DNA of 64,000 nucleotides from Kiritimatiellia bacterium (GTDB lineage Bacteria > Verrucomicrobiota > Kiritimatiellia > RFP12 > UBA1067). Under the pieces are notes generated by a model. It did not search any database and was not told the origin of the DNA. It worked only from the letters and a program-made list of their open reading frames with translations. Shown piece after piece: positions 26,441 through 34,339 of this stretch (position 1 is its first letter; each line of letters opens with the position of its first letter). The position numbers were made by a program, and so were the translations under genes. The DNA lies in assembly GCA_016296065.1 (NCBI GenBank), contig JAEDKA010000001.1, positions 186,001 through 250,000 of the forward strand. Direction: 5' to 3'.

Positions 26441-26986
26441 ATGAATAGAATCGGCAAAGTGCTCCGCGCCGCCGCTGCGTGCGTCGCGCTCCTGGCTGCG
26501 GACGGGTGCGGTCCGTTCTGGGTCAATCCCTACATCACCGTCGAGGAGAGCCCCCTGAACTGGATGGAGATCCACTACTACAACACTCTCGACTCGAGCC
26601 GCAAGTCGACGCGCCGCGTGTCGCTGATGCTGAACGGCATGGGCCACGTCGAGGTCAAGAAGGGGACGAGCAAGCTCGTCTCGGACGACTTCGCGAAGGG
26701 CTACAAGGACGACGAATGGCACGACATCAAGACGCAGCGCATCGAGATCGACCCGAAGCACGTCAACGACATCTTCCAGGACCTCGTCAACCGCGGCGTC
26801 CTTGACCGCGAGAAATGGGGGAAGTCCGAGAAGAAGAAGTCGGAGTACAAGCGCTTCATCGCCGTCAGGGCGAACATAAACAACGTAACGTATTCGGAGC
26901 GAGAGAACATCTTCGAGGCCGATCCCGACCTCGCGGAGTACCTTCTCGACACAATCAGGCAGTTTGAAAATCCCGCACGCAGATGA
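26441..26986 (+). CDS. probable small lipoprotein of unknown function
   Basis: The 181-residue protein has an N-terminal hydrophobic segment ending LLAADGC, a borderline lipobox with Cys near residue 23. The rest is charged and soluble, with no family recognised. The C-terminal half contains HVNDIFQDLVNRGVLD and YLLDTIRQFE, which look helical. It overlaps the proA start by four bases (ATGA), so translation is coupled to proline synthesis, though no functional link is evident. Confidence 0.6.
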   Translation: MNRIGKVLRAAAACVALLAADGCGPFWVNPYITVEESPLNWMEIHYYNTLDSSRKSTRRVSLMLNGMGHVEVKKGTSKLVSDDFAKGYKDDEWHDIKTQRIEIDPKHVNDIFQDLVNRGVLDREKWGKSEKKKSEYKRFIAVRANINNVTYSERENIFEADPDLAEYLLDTIRQFENPARR

Positions 26987-28176
26987 CAGTACAGGAAACA
27001 ATACACGAAATGGCGGTCCGCGCGCGCGCGGCGTCCGCTGAACTCGCGCGGATGACCACGTCCGCCAAGAACGACGCACTTCTCGCAATCGCGAAGGCGC
27101 TTGAGGCGCATGCGGACGAGATCCGCGGCGCAAACGCCGCTGACGTTGCCCGTGCAAAGGAGAATGGCCTCGCTCCCGCCATGGTTGACAGGCTCACCCT
27201 GACCCCAGCGCGCTTCGACGCCATGGTCGCGGGCGTGAGGCATGTTGCCTCGCTGCCAGATCCGGTCGGGGAGACGATCTGGACCAGGGAGCGTCCGAGC
27301 GGCATCGAGATCCGCAAGGTGCGCGTCCCGATCGGCGTGATCGCCGTCGTCTTCGAGAGCCGCCCCAACGTGTTCATCGACACCGCCGCGCTCTGCCTGA
27401 AGACGGGCAACGCGGTCATCCTGCGCGGAGGCAAGGAGGCGCTCGAGACGAACAAGGCCCTCGCCGCGGCCGTGAAGAGCGCCGGTGTTGGCGACGCCGT
27501 GCAGCTCGTGGAGACGACGGACCACGCGGCGGTGACGGAGCTCGTCCGCGCGGTAGGGCTCGTCGACGTCGCGATTCCGCGCGGAGGCGAGAGGCTCATC
27601 CGCGCGATGTGCGAGGCGGCGCTTGTCCCGGTGCTGAAGCACTACAAGGGCGTCTGCCACATCTACGTCGACGACAAGGCGGACCTCGCGATGGCGCTTT
27701 CGATCCTCGACAACGCGAAGACGCAGCGCCCGGGCGTGTGCAACGCGGCGGAGTGCCTGCTCGTCCACGAGAAGCTCGCGCCTCTCTTCATGCCGATGGT
27801 CGAGGCGTGGGCGAAGGACAAGGGCGTGACGCTGCACGAGAACGAGGCCGGCACCGAGTACCTCTCGCTCGACATCAACGTGGCGAAGGTGGCGGACGTG
27901 CGCGCGGCGATCGACTTCATCAACGCGAACTCCTCCCACCACTCGGAGTGCATCGTCACGAACGATGCGGAACGCGCGGCGGAGTTCCTCCGCGACGTCG
28001 ACTCCGCGTGCGTGTACCACAACGTCTCCACGCGCTTCACGGACGGCGGGGAGTTCGGCATGGGCGCGGAGATCGGCATCTCGACCGACAAGCTGCATGC
28101 GAGGGGTCCGATGGGGCTTGAGGAGCTCACCACGTACAAGTACCTCGTTACCGGAGACGGAGTGATCCGCAAGTGA
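26983..28176 (+). CDS. proA: gamma-glutamyl phosphate reductase
   Basis: This 397-residue aldehyde-dehydrogenase-fold enzyme has the catalytic Cys253 in TQRPGVCNAAE, the NADPH-site stretch RVPIGVIAVVFESRPNV, and LKTGNAVILRGG. It reduces gamma-glutamyl phosphate to glutamate semialdehyde in proline synthesis. It is slightly shorter than the E. coli enzyme (417). proB is not adjacent; the next gene is murG, 19 bases downstream. Confidence 0.96.
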   Translation: MTVQETIHEMAVRARAASAELARMTTSAKNDALLAIAKALEAHADEIRGANAADVARAKENGLAPAMVDRLTLTPARFDAMVAGVRHVASLPDPVGETIWTRERPSGIEIRKVRVPIGVIAVVFESRPNVFIDTAALCLKTGNAVILRGGKEALETNKALAAAVKSAGVGDAVQLVETTDHAAVTELVRAVGLVDVAIPRGGERLIRAMCEAALVPVLKHYKGVCHIYVDDKADLAMALSILDNAKTQRPGVCNAAECLLVHEKLAPLFMPMVEAWAKDKGVTLHENEAGTEYLSLDINVAKVADVRAAIDFINANSSHHSECIVTNDAERAAEFLRDVDSACVYHNVSTRFTDGGEFGMGAEIGISTDKLHARGPMGLEELTTYKYLVTGDGVIRK

Positions 28177-28195
28177 GACGGAGGATTTCAATCGC

Positions 28196-29266
28196 ATGAA
28201 GATAGTTGTGGCATGTGGCGGCACGGGCGGACACGCGTTCCCGGGGTTTGCCGTGGCGGAAGAGCTCAAGGGGCGCGGACACGACGTGACCGTGTGGGAT
28301 TCGGGACGCGACATCGAGTCGAGCGTGATGCGCAACTGGCACGGCGCGACGTTCTCGACCGGCGCGCGCCAGCTGTCGATTCGCAACGGACTTTCCATAC
28401 TCGCGTCGATATTGCGCTGCAGGCGCGAGATGCGCAAGGAGTCGCCGGACGTCGTCCTGGCGATGGGCAGCTACTCGTCGCTTCCGCCAGTCCTCGCCGC
28501 GCGCGGACGCCGCATCCCCGTCGTCCTCCATGAGGCGAACACGATTCCCGGTCGTGCCGTCGAGTTCCTCTCTCGCTTCGCCAAGAAGGTCGCGATAAGC
28601 TTCGACGTGACGGCGAAGCATCTGCCCGGATGCGAGACGGTCCGCACCGGACTCCCCGTCCGCGCCGACATCTCGTCCGGAAAGCGCTTCGAATTCATCC
28701 CCGCCGACGCGTTCGTCGTGTTCGTGACGGGCGGCTCCCAGGGCGCGCACATGGTCAACTGCCTCGCGAGCGAGGCGCTCGCGATGGCGAAGGCGGAGCT
28801 CGACAAGCGCTGGACGAAGGGCCGCACGCTCTACGTCATCCACCAGACCGGCGCAAAGGACGAAGGCGACGTCATGGCCACGTACGCGCACGTCGCGCTT
28901 CCCGCGCGCGTCCACGCGTTCGAGCGCGAGATGGCCAACGCCTTCGCGTCCGCAGACCTAGTGATCGCGCGCGCCGGCGCGTCGACGTGCTTCGAGCTCG
29001 CCGCGTGCGGCAAGCCCGCCATGTTGATTCCGCTCCCCTCCGCCATGCGCAACCACCAGCACTTCAACGCGGACGCGTTCGCGGCGAAGGGTGCGGCGGA
29101 CGAGGCGAACCAGTCGCAGCTCACCGCAAAGCAGCTCTGCCGCTACATCATCGAGCGCTACGACCATCCGGAGAAGCTTGCCGCCATGTCGGAGAAGATG
29201 CGCGCGCTTGCGACGCCCGACGCCGCGGCGCGCGTGGCGGACCTCGTCGAGGAGGTTGCGAAGTGA
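28196..29266 (+). CDS. murG: MurG, lipid II-forming GlcNAc transferase
   Basis: The 356-residue protein has the GT28 motifs: ACGGTGGHAFPGFAVAEEL at the N-terminus, HEANTIPGRA, GGSQGAHMVN and the UDP-GlcNAc site RAGASTCFELAACGKPAMLIPLP. It transfers GlcNAc to lipid I on the inner face of the membrane. Its presence shows that the organism makes peptidoglycan precursors. The gene is away from any dcw cluster, between proA and sir2, and its last bases hold the start of the next gene. Confidence 0.95.
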   Translation: MKIVVACGGTGGHAFPGFAVAEELKGRGHDVTVWDSGRDIESSVMRNWHGATFSTGARQLSIRNGLSILASILRCRREMRKESPDVVLAMGSYSSLPPVLAARGRRIPVVLHEANTIPGRAVEFLSRFAKKVAISFDVTAKHLPGCETVRTGLPVRADISSGKRFEFIPADAFVVFVTGGSQGAHMVNCLASEALAMAKAELDKRWTKGRTLYVIHQTGAKDEGDVMATYAHVALPARVHAFEREMANAFASADLVIARAGASTCFELAACGKPAMLIPLPSAMRNHQHFNADAFAAKGAADEANQSQLTAKQLCRYIIERYDHPEKLAAMSEKMRALATPDAAARVADLVEEVAK

Positions 29267-29982
29267 AGCGGCTAGTCGAGGCGCTGAAGGGCGCGAAGTG
29301 CGTCGGATGCCTCACTGGCGCGGGCGTGTCTACGCTCTGCGGGATTCCCGACTTCAGGGGTCCGCAGGGACTCTACCGCCAGCCGAACGCGGAGCGGATC
29401 TTCGACATAGACTGGTTCGACCGCGATCCTTCCGTGTACTACTCGGGCTGTTCTGAGCTTGTCTACGGACTTGGCAAGTACCAGCCGGGGCCGGTGCACA
29501 GGGCGCTTGCGCACCTCGAGGACCTCGGGCTCCTCAAGGGCATAGCGACGCAGAACATCGACATGCTCCACCAGAAGGCCGGCAGCGCCAACGTCTACGA
29601 GGTGCACGGCTCGCCGATCCTGCACCACTGCCGCAGGTGCGGCGACGAGAAGACATACGACGAGATCCTCGAGATGCTGAAGAGCGAGCCGGTGCCGCAC
29701 TGCAAATGCGGCGGCGCATACAAGCCGGACATCACGTTCTTCGGCGAGGCGCTCCCGGAGGCCGCGTTCATGTCCGCCCAGTCGCTCGCGATGAGGAGCG
29801 ACGTCTTCCTCGTGCTCGGCACGTCGCTCACGGTATTTCCCGCGGCGGGTCTGCCGCGGCTGACGCTGCAGGCGGGCGGGAAGGTCTTCATCGTCAACGC
29901 CCAGCCGACGTCTCTCGACGAGTACGCGGCAGGCGTGTACCGCGACCTCGCCGAATTCGCGGACGCCGTCCTCGCAATATGA
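29263..29982 (+). CDS. NAD-dependent protein deacylase, sirtuin family
   Basis: A GTG at 29263 overlaps the murG stop (GTGA), giving 239 residues starting VKRLVEALKGAK; longer in-frame starts would run through murG and are rejected. The sirtuin set is complete: GAGVST (19-24), GIPDFRG (27-33), TQNIDMLHQ, catalytic His in EVHGS, zinc cysteines CRRC and CKC, and FGEALPE, GTSLTV. It removes acyl groups from lysine using NAD. Translational coupling to murG is likely. Confidence 0.92.
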   Translation: MKRLVEALKGAKCVGCLTGAGVSTLCGIPDFRGPQGLYRQPNAERIFDIDWFDRDPSVYYSGCSELVYGLGKYQPGPVHRALAHLEDLGLLKGIATQNIDMLHQKAGSANVYEVHGSPILHHCRRCGDEKTYDEILEMLKSEPVPHCKCGGAYKPDITFFGEALPEAAFMSAQSLAMRSDVFLVLGTSLTVFPAAGLPRLTLQAGGKVFIVNAQPTSLDEYAAGVYRDLAEFADAVLAI

Positions 29983-29988
29983 TATAAT
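29980..29988 (+). promoter_or_regulatory. extended -10, near-leaderless start
   Basis: TGATATAAT sits directly after the sir2 stop and ends eight bases before the ATG at 29997. No ribosome-binding site fits in the gap. Confidence 0.65.
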
Positions 29989-29996
29989 ATCCAAAA

Positions 29997-30314
29997 ATGA
30001 AGACGCCAGAAGGCAAGACGATAATAATGACGTTCCATTCGCATCCGACGAAGGACATGAAGATGCGCTGGATCGCGAAGGTCACCTTTCCGCCGGGATC
30101 CACGGCGGAAACGGTGTTGCCGATAACCATTGTCGACGGAGAGGACCTTCCGGTGGAGTCGGGCGTCTTCGAGTTCGCGGGACAGAAGCTCGCCGTGAAG
30201 GACGGCGACGCGTCCATGACGTTTGCCCAGTTCGTCGCCGGAAAGCACTCCGTGCCGATCTGGCTTCACAGGGACGGCATGAAGCCGGTCCCGGGCGTTC
30301 CGACTTTTGGCTGA
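29997..30314 (+). CDS. small hypothetical protein
   Basis: This 105-residue protein has no signal peptide and no recognised family. It looks like a small beta-rich domain: FPPGSTAETVLPITIVDGEDLPVESGVFEFAGQKLAVKDGDASMTFAQFVAGKH. It probably shares a transcript with the sigma-like gene that follows after 16 bases. Confidence 0.55.
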   Translation: MKTPEGKTIIMTFHSHPTKDMKMRWIAKVTFPPGSTAETVLPITIVDGEDLPVESGVFEFAGQKLAVKDGDASMTFAQFVAGKHSVPIWLHRDGMKPVPGVPTFG

Positions 30315-30330
30315 TTCAGGGAGGCGGACC

Positions 30331-30921
30331 ATGGACGACAGGGAATGGCACAGGCTTGTAAAGAACGGCGAGGACGCAGGATGGAAGCTCGTCTGGGAGC
30401 GCGTCGTCGAGCCGGAGTCGAAGTCGATGCGGTCCGCCGAGATGATGGAGCGCTTTTCGCTCACTGCGGGCGACTTGATGGGCATGCTCTACGAGGAGAT
30501 GATCGGGAAGGGAAAGATCGATCTCTATCGCGGTGAGGGCAGCTTCGAGGGATGGCTCAAGCGCTATGTCAGGGGATATGTCCTCAATGCAGACCCCAAC
30601 AAGCACGGCGAGATTTCCATCGAGGGCGCGCATCCCGACGCCGAGGGCGAGGGGGAGGCGATGGCGCTTCCGGTACAGGATCAGGAGACGCTGCGCCTCG
30701 AGGTGTGGCGTATGACGCTGTATTTCTTCCGCCTCCTCTGGAACGAAGACCCCGAAAGGTGCTACATCCACCTCCTCAAGACGCGCTTCCACCTCTCCAG
30801 CGAGGAGATAAGGGACTTTCTGGACGTTTCCTCGGCGGCAAACGTCGACCAGATATTTTCGCGTTCCATAAAGTTTATGCGCGAAAGCTGGCAGAAATGG
30901 GAGGCCGGCAAAAAAATGTGA
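30331..30921 (+). CDS. divergent ECF-like sigma factor
   Basis: The ATG at 30331 with AGGGAGG (30318-30324) gives 196 residues; an upstream TTG is rejected. Residues about 40-90 resemble sigma region 2 (LMGMLYEEMIGKGKIDLYRGEGSFEGWLKRYVRGYVL, quoted in part), and about 125-185 resemble region 4 (DPERCYIHLL and FHLSSEEIRDFLDVSSAANVDQ), where the helix-turn-helix would lie. Both are weak matches, so target promoters and even sigma activity are uncertain. No anti-sigma factor is adjacent. Confidence 0.55.
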   Translation: MDDREWHRLVKNGEDAGWKLVWERVVEPESKSMRSAEMMERFSLTAGDLMGMLYEEMIGKGKIDLYRGEGSFEGWLKRYVRGYVLNADPNKHGEISIEGAHPDAEGEGEAMALPVQDQETLRLEVWRMTLYFFRLLWNEDPERCYIHLLKTRFHLSSEEIRDFLDVSSAANVDQIFSRSIKFMRESWQKWEAGKKM

Positions 30922-31008
30922 TTTTTTGTCGAAATCCGTGTCAGTTTTTCCGTGAAGGCATTCCTAACCGTGTGAACCGCGAGAAAGCGCGGAGAAAGGA
31001 ACGACAAA

Positions 31009-31491
31009 ATGAACAAGAAAATACTGATGACAGTCGCTACGGCACTTGTCGCGGGAACTCTTCTCGCGAGGCCTCACGGCGGCTTCGGCGGACCTCGCGG
31101 CGGCTTCGGCGGACCTCGCGGGCCGATGCCGATGATGCACCATCACATGGGACCGCGCATGCCGATGCACCGTCCGCCGCCTCCGCCCATGTACCGCCAC
31201 CACCACTACAGCGGCTGGGGCCGCGGCGGAAGCCACTTCTGGCCCGGTTTCGTCGGAGGAGTGGTAGGAGGCGTGATTGCGGACGCGCTTGTCACGCCTG
31301 CGGTCGTGGCGAGCAGCGTGGTTAGCGCGCCTACGGTCGTGACCACTCCGGTCTACACTTCGCAGCCGGTCTACTCGACACAGCAGGTATGGGTCCCGGG
31401 AGCGTATGTGGACCAGGTCCAGCCGAACGGCACTGTTATCCGCGTGTGGCAGCCGGGACACTACGAGACGCGCAGCGTTCTGGTGCAGTAG
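31009..31491 (+). CDS. exported Gly/Pro/His/Met-rich protein with WxPGxY C-terminus
   Basis: The 160-residue protein has a signal peptide (1-20, ending TLLARP), a tandem GGFGGPR repeat, a His/Met/Pro-rich stretch (MPMMHHHMGPRMPMHR) that could bind copper or other metals, a glycine-zipper hydrophobic segment (FVGGVVGGVIADAL), and a C-terminal repeat QVWVPGAYVD ... VWQPGHYE of the kind found in YXWVPGxW cell-envelope proteins. AAAGGA precedes the ATG. No promoter of the local type is visible. Function unknown; an envelope or metal-stress role is a guess. Confidence 0.65.
   Translation: MNKKILMTVATALVAGTLLARPHGGFGGPRGGFGGPRGPMPMMHHHMGPRMPMHRPPPPPMYRHHHYSGWGRGGSHFWPGFVGGVVGGVIADALVTPAVVASSVVSAPTVVTTPVYTSQPVYSTQQVWVPGAYVDQVQPNGTVIRVWQPGHYETRSVLVQ
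31078..31119 (+). repeat. tandem 21-base coding repeat
   Basis: Two adjacent copies of a 21-base unit encode GGFGGPR twice within the exported Gly/His-rich protein. Confidence 0.7.
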
Positions 31492-31515
31492 CAGACAGGG
31501 AAAGTGCAGCATTAA

Positions 31516-31555
31516 GGCCGCCTGGCGCGCATTTCGGCGCGCGGCGGCCATTTTT
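31516..31555 (+). terminator. strong hairpin terminator merging into the der promoter
   Basis: GGCCGCC (31516-31522) pairs with GGCGGCC (31543-31549) and, inside a two-base bulge, GCGCGC with GCGCGC, then ATTTTT. The T run directly continues into TGGTATAAT (31555-31563), so terminator and promoter share bases. Confidence 0.8.
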
Positions 31556-31563
31556 GGTATAAT
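31555..31563 (+). promoter_or_regulatory. extended -10 promoter of der
   Basis: TGGTATAAT; the der ATG is at 31589, after a leader of roughly 19 bases with only a weak purine-rich site. Confidence 0.7.
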
Positions 31564-31588
31564 CTATGGCGAAAGTGAGATCAAAGCC

Positions 31589-32956
31589 ATGAACGTCGTA
31601 TCCCTAGTCGGCAGGCCCAACACGGGCAAGAGCGCGCTCTTCAACCGCATAGCGAGGAAGCGCGTTGCCATCGTTTTCGACCAGCCGGGCGTCACGCGCG
31701 ACCGCGTGACGCGCGAGGTGGAGGTGCAGGGCCGCAGGGTGATGCTCGTCGACACGGGCGGAATCGCCTTCGACCGCCGCGTCACGCACGATCCGCTCGA
31801 CGAGGAGACGAAGGGGCAGGCCGCGCTTGCGGTGGAGGACTCCGCGGTCTGCGTCATCGTCGTCGACTCCCGCGAGGGCATAACCCCGCTGGACTCGGAG
31901 GTCATCGCGGCCGTCCGCAAGTCCGGCGTCCCGTGCGTGATCGCCGCGAACAAGTGCGACACTGCGGACGACGACTGGCGCGCCGCCGAGTTCGAGCGGT
32001 TCGGGCTCCCCGTCTTCGCGACGAGCGCGGAGCACGGCAGGGGCGTGGAGGCCCTTGTCTCCGACGTCGTCTCGAAGCTTCCGCCGGTGGACGCGGAGGA
32101 GGAGAGCTCCAGGAGGCCGCTCCGCGTCGCGATCGTCGGACGCCCCAACGCCGGCAAGTCGTCGTACGTGAACCGTCTTCTCAACGCCCCGCGCGTCATC
32201 GTCTCGGAGATCGCAGGCACGACGCGCGACGCGGTGGAGGTTCCGTTCACCATCGGCTCCGGTCCCGAGGCGCGGCACTACATGCTCGTCGACACGGCGG
32301 GGATGAAGCCGCACACGAAGATGTCCAAGACGTCCGTCGACAACTTCTCGCTGTTCCGCTCCGAGCAGGCGATCGAGGAGGCGGACGTCGTGATACTGCT
32401 CCTAGATCCCGTGATGGGCCCGACGATGCAGGACAAGCGCATCGCCGGCAAGATACTCGACGCGCACCGCGCGTGCGTGCTGATGCTGAACAAGTGGGAC
32501 CTCGCGCTGAAGGAGGGAATCACGAACGAGAAGAAGGCGGCGGACGCGGTGCGGGCGATGATGCCGTTCCTGAACTTCGCGCCGATCGTGTTCTGCTCCA
32601 ACAAGTCCGGGTACAACATCCGCCGCACCGTCGAGGCGATAGACCGCGCCGCGGCGTCCGCGAGCGAGCGCATCCCGACGGGGATGCTCAACAACGTCAT
32701 CGTGAAGGCCACGAAGAAGACGCTTTCGCCGATGATAAAGGGCAAGCGGCTCAAGATATACTACGGACTCCAGGTGTCGACGAACCCGCAGACGATACGC
32801 CTCTTCGTCAACGACCCGAAGCTCGTGACGCCCGCGTACCTGAGCTTCATAGAGAAGAACATCCGCGTCCGCTTCGGACTCGAAGGCGCGCCGCTGAGGA
32901 TATTCCTGAAGGCCCGCACGCGCAAGGACCCGGCGTCCTCCCCGCCGAAGGCCTAA
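31589..32956 (+). CDS. der: ribosome-assembly GTPase Der (EngA)
   Basis: The ATG at 31589 (MNVVSLVGRPNTGKSALF) gives 455 residues. Two tandem G domains are present: first with GRPNTGKS, DTGG and NKCD; second (from about residue 178) with GRPNAGKS, DTAGM and NKWD. A C-terminal KH-like domain (about 355-440) completes the family layout. Der acts in maturation of the 50S subunit. Nearby obg (40323) is a second assembly GTPase. Confidence 0.96.
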   Translation: MNVVSLVGRPNTGKSALFNRIARKRVAIVFDQPGVTRDRVTREVEVQGRRVMLVDTGGIAFDRRVTHDPLDEETKGQAALAVEDSAVCVIVVDSREGITPLDSEVIAAVRKSGVPCVIAANKCDTADDDWRAAEFERFGLPVFATSAEHGRGVEALVSDVVSKLPPVDAEEESSRRPLRVAIVGRPNAGKSSYVNRLLNAPRVIVSEIAGTTRDAVEVPFTIGSGPEARHYMLVDTAGMKPHTKMSKTSVDNFSLFRSEQAIEEADVVILLLDPVMGPTMQDKRIAGKILDAHRACVLMLNKWDLALKEGITNEKKAADAVRAMMPFLNFAPIVFCSNKSGYNIRRTVEAIDRAAASASERIPTGMLNNVIVKATKKTLSPMIKGKRLKIYYGLQVSTNPQTIRLFVNDPKLVTPAYLSFIEKNIRVRFGLEGAPLRIFLKARTRKDPASSPPKA

Positions 32957-32959
32957 AAA

Positions 32960-32981
32960 CCCGCGCGGACGTCCGCGCGGG
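32960..32981. terminator. 22-bp perfect palindrome between der and dinB
   Basis: CCCGCGCGGAC followed by its exact reverse complement. Read on the minus strand, it is followed by TTTTT and therefore ends dinB; on the plus strand there is no T run, so termination of der is weaker. Confidence 0.75.
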
Positions 32982-32992
32982 CTTCTGCCGCG

Positions 32993-34159
32993 TCAATTCT
33001 TCAGCAGCCCGCGCTCTCTGAGGGCGTCGAGTGTTTCGGAGAGGCGCTCGCGCTTCCTGCGCGATTCGTCCTCCGGGTCTGCGAAGAGCATCGGCTCCGA
33101 ATCTTCGGGGAAGTCCTGCAGATTCGCGACTCCGAAGCCCACGAGCCGCACGGTGTACTTTGCGCTTCCCTCGGGCCACTCGCGGTCGAAGAGCCTCAGC
33201 GCCGCCTCGCGGAACGCGAAGTCGTCGCGCGCGGGGTGCGCGAAGGGCATCTGGCGCGTCAGCGTCTCGAAGTCGGCGTCGCGCAGCTTGAAGCGCGCGG
33301 TGCGCGCCCAGCGTTTCTCGCGGCGGAACCTTAGCCCGACGTCCGTGACGAGCTCCAGAAGCTTCTCGCGTACCGCCTCGCGGTCGGAGATGTCCTCGTC
33401 GAAGGTGTGCTCGCGCGAGACGGACTTCTCCTCGCCCGGTTCCCAGTGGACCTTGTCGTCCGACCTCCCGAACGCCATGTCGACGAGATCGTCCGAGACG
33501 AGCGCGTTGCCGCGTCCGAGCCGCTGGACGTCTCCGCACGTGGTGATTCCGTACGGCTTCAGCGCCTCTATCGTCTTCTTCCCGACGCCCCAGAGGATGC
33601 CGATCGGCTTGCGCGCGAGGAAGGCGGCGATCTCGTCCGGCTCGAACGGCATGAGGGTGAGTCCGTCGGGCTTGTGCTGCTCCGACCCTATCTTCGCGAG
33701 GAGCCTGTTCGGCGCGATCCCCACCGAGCACGTCACGCCGCAGACGCGGCGTATCTCGCTTCGCAGCGCCTCGCCGAGCGCGACGGCGCGCTCCGCGGCG
33801 GATGCGCCGCGGAAGAGGTGGAGCGAGCCCGCGATGTCGAGGAATGCCTCGTCCACCGAAACCCCCTCGACGTACGGCGTGTAGTGCGAGAAGACCTCGA
33901 ACGCCTTGTCCGACACGGCCTGGTACTTCGCCATGTCCGGGTACTTGAATATCGCGTGCGGGCAGAGCTGGTATGCCGTGCGGGACGGCATCGCGCTGTG
34001 GATGCCATACTTCCGCGCCTCGTAGGAGCATGTCGAGACGACTCCGCGCTCGTGGGGCCCCGAGCCGACGACGAGCGGCTTCCCACGCCATTCGGGATGG
34101 GAGAGCAGCTCTACGGACGCGAAGAACGCGTCCATGTCGACATGCAGTATCACCGTCAT
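32993..34159 (-). CDS. dinB: DNA polymerase IV
   Basis: The 388-residue Y-family polymerase starts MTVILHVDMDAFFASVE (catalytic Asp8) and has SVDEAFLDI with the second acidic pair, the helix-hairpin-helix stretch IGILWGVGKKTIEALK, and a little-finger domain. The C-terminus lacks an obvious beta-clamp motif apart from the ESRRKRERLSETL tail. It performs error-prone translesion synthesis. No LexA box is recognised. The ATG lies six bases after TATAAT. Confidence 0.95.
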   Translation of the reverse strand: MTVILHVDMDAFFASVELLSHPEWRGKPLVVGSGPHERGVVSTCSYEARKYGIHSAMPSRTAYQLCPHAIFKYPDMAKYQAVSDKAFEVFSHYTPYVEGVSVDEAFLDIAGSLHLFRGASAAERAVALGEALRSEIRRVCGVTCSVGIAPNRLLAKIGSEQHKPDGLTLMPFEPDEIAAFLARKPIGILWGVGKKTIEALKPYGITTCGDVQRLGRGNALVSDDLVDMAFGRSDDKVHWEPGEEKSVSREHTFDEDISDREAVREKLLELVTDVGLRFRREKRWARTARFKLRDADFETLTRQMPFAHPARDDFAFREAALRLFDREWPEGSAKYTVRLVGFGVANLQDFPEDSEPMLFADPEDESRRKRERLSETLDALRERGLLKN

Positions 34160-34165
34160 GGGGCA

Positions 34166-34174
34166 ATTATACCA
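34166..34174 (-). promoter_or_regulatory. extended -10 promoter of dinB, leaderless
   Basis: On the minus strand, TGGTATAAT ends six bases before the dinB ATG, which would place the start codon at or next to the transcription start. Confidence 0.75.
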
Positions 34175-34282
34175 AATCTGGCAATGTCCGTGGAAAAGAC
34201 GGCCCCGTCCCCGCTGTGGGGGAAGACGGTATACCGTGGCAATATACTTCAGTATAGTGGATTCGGGGAGCCGTTCGCATAA

Positions 34283-34311
34283 TTGAGATTTGCAACAACT
34301 TTAGGTAGAAT
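34283..34311 (+). promoter_or_regulatory. promoter of the second CotH/LTD gene
   Basis: TTGAGA (34283-34288), 17 bases, TAGAAT (34306-34311). ATG at 34340 with AAAGG before it. Between this and dinB lie small palindromes (for example CGGTATACCG near 34227) of unknown role. Confidence 0.65.
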
Positions 34312-34339
34312 ATCCGCCAACCACACAGAAAGGTCCGCC

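Noticed and set aside
34160..34200. LexA operator before dinB
   Set aside because: No CTG-N10-CAG or GAAC-N4-GTTC type box could be found.
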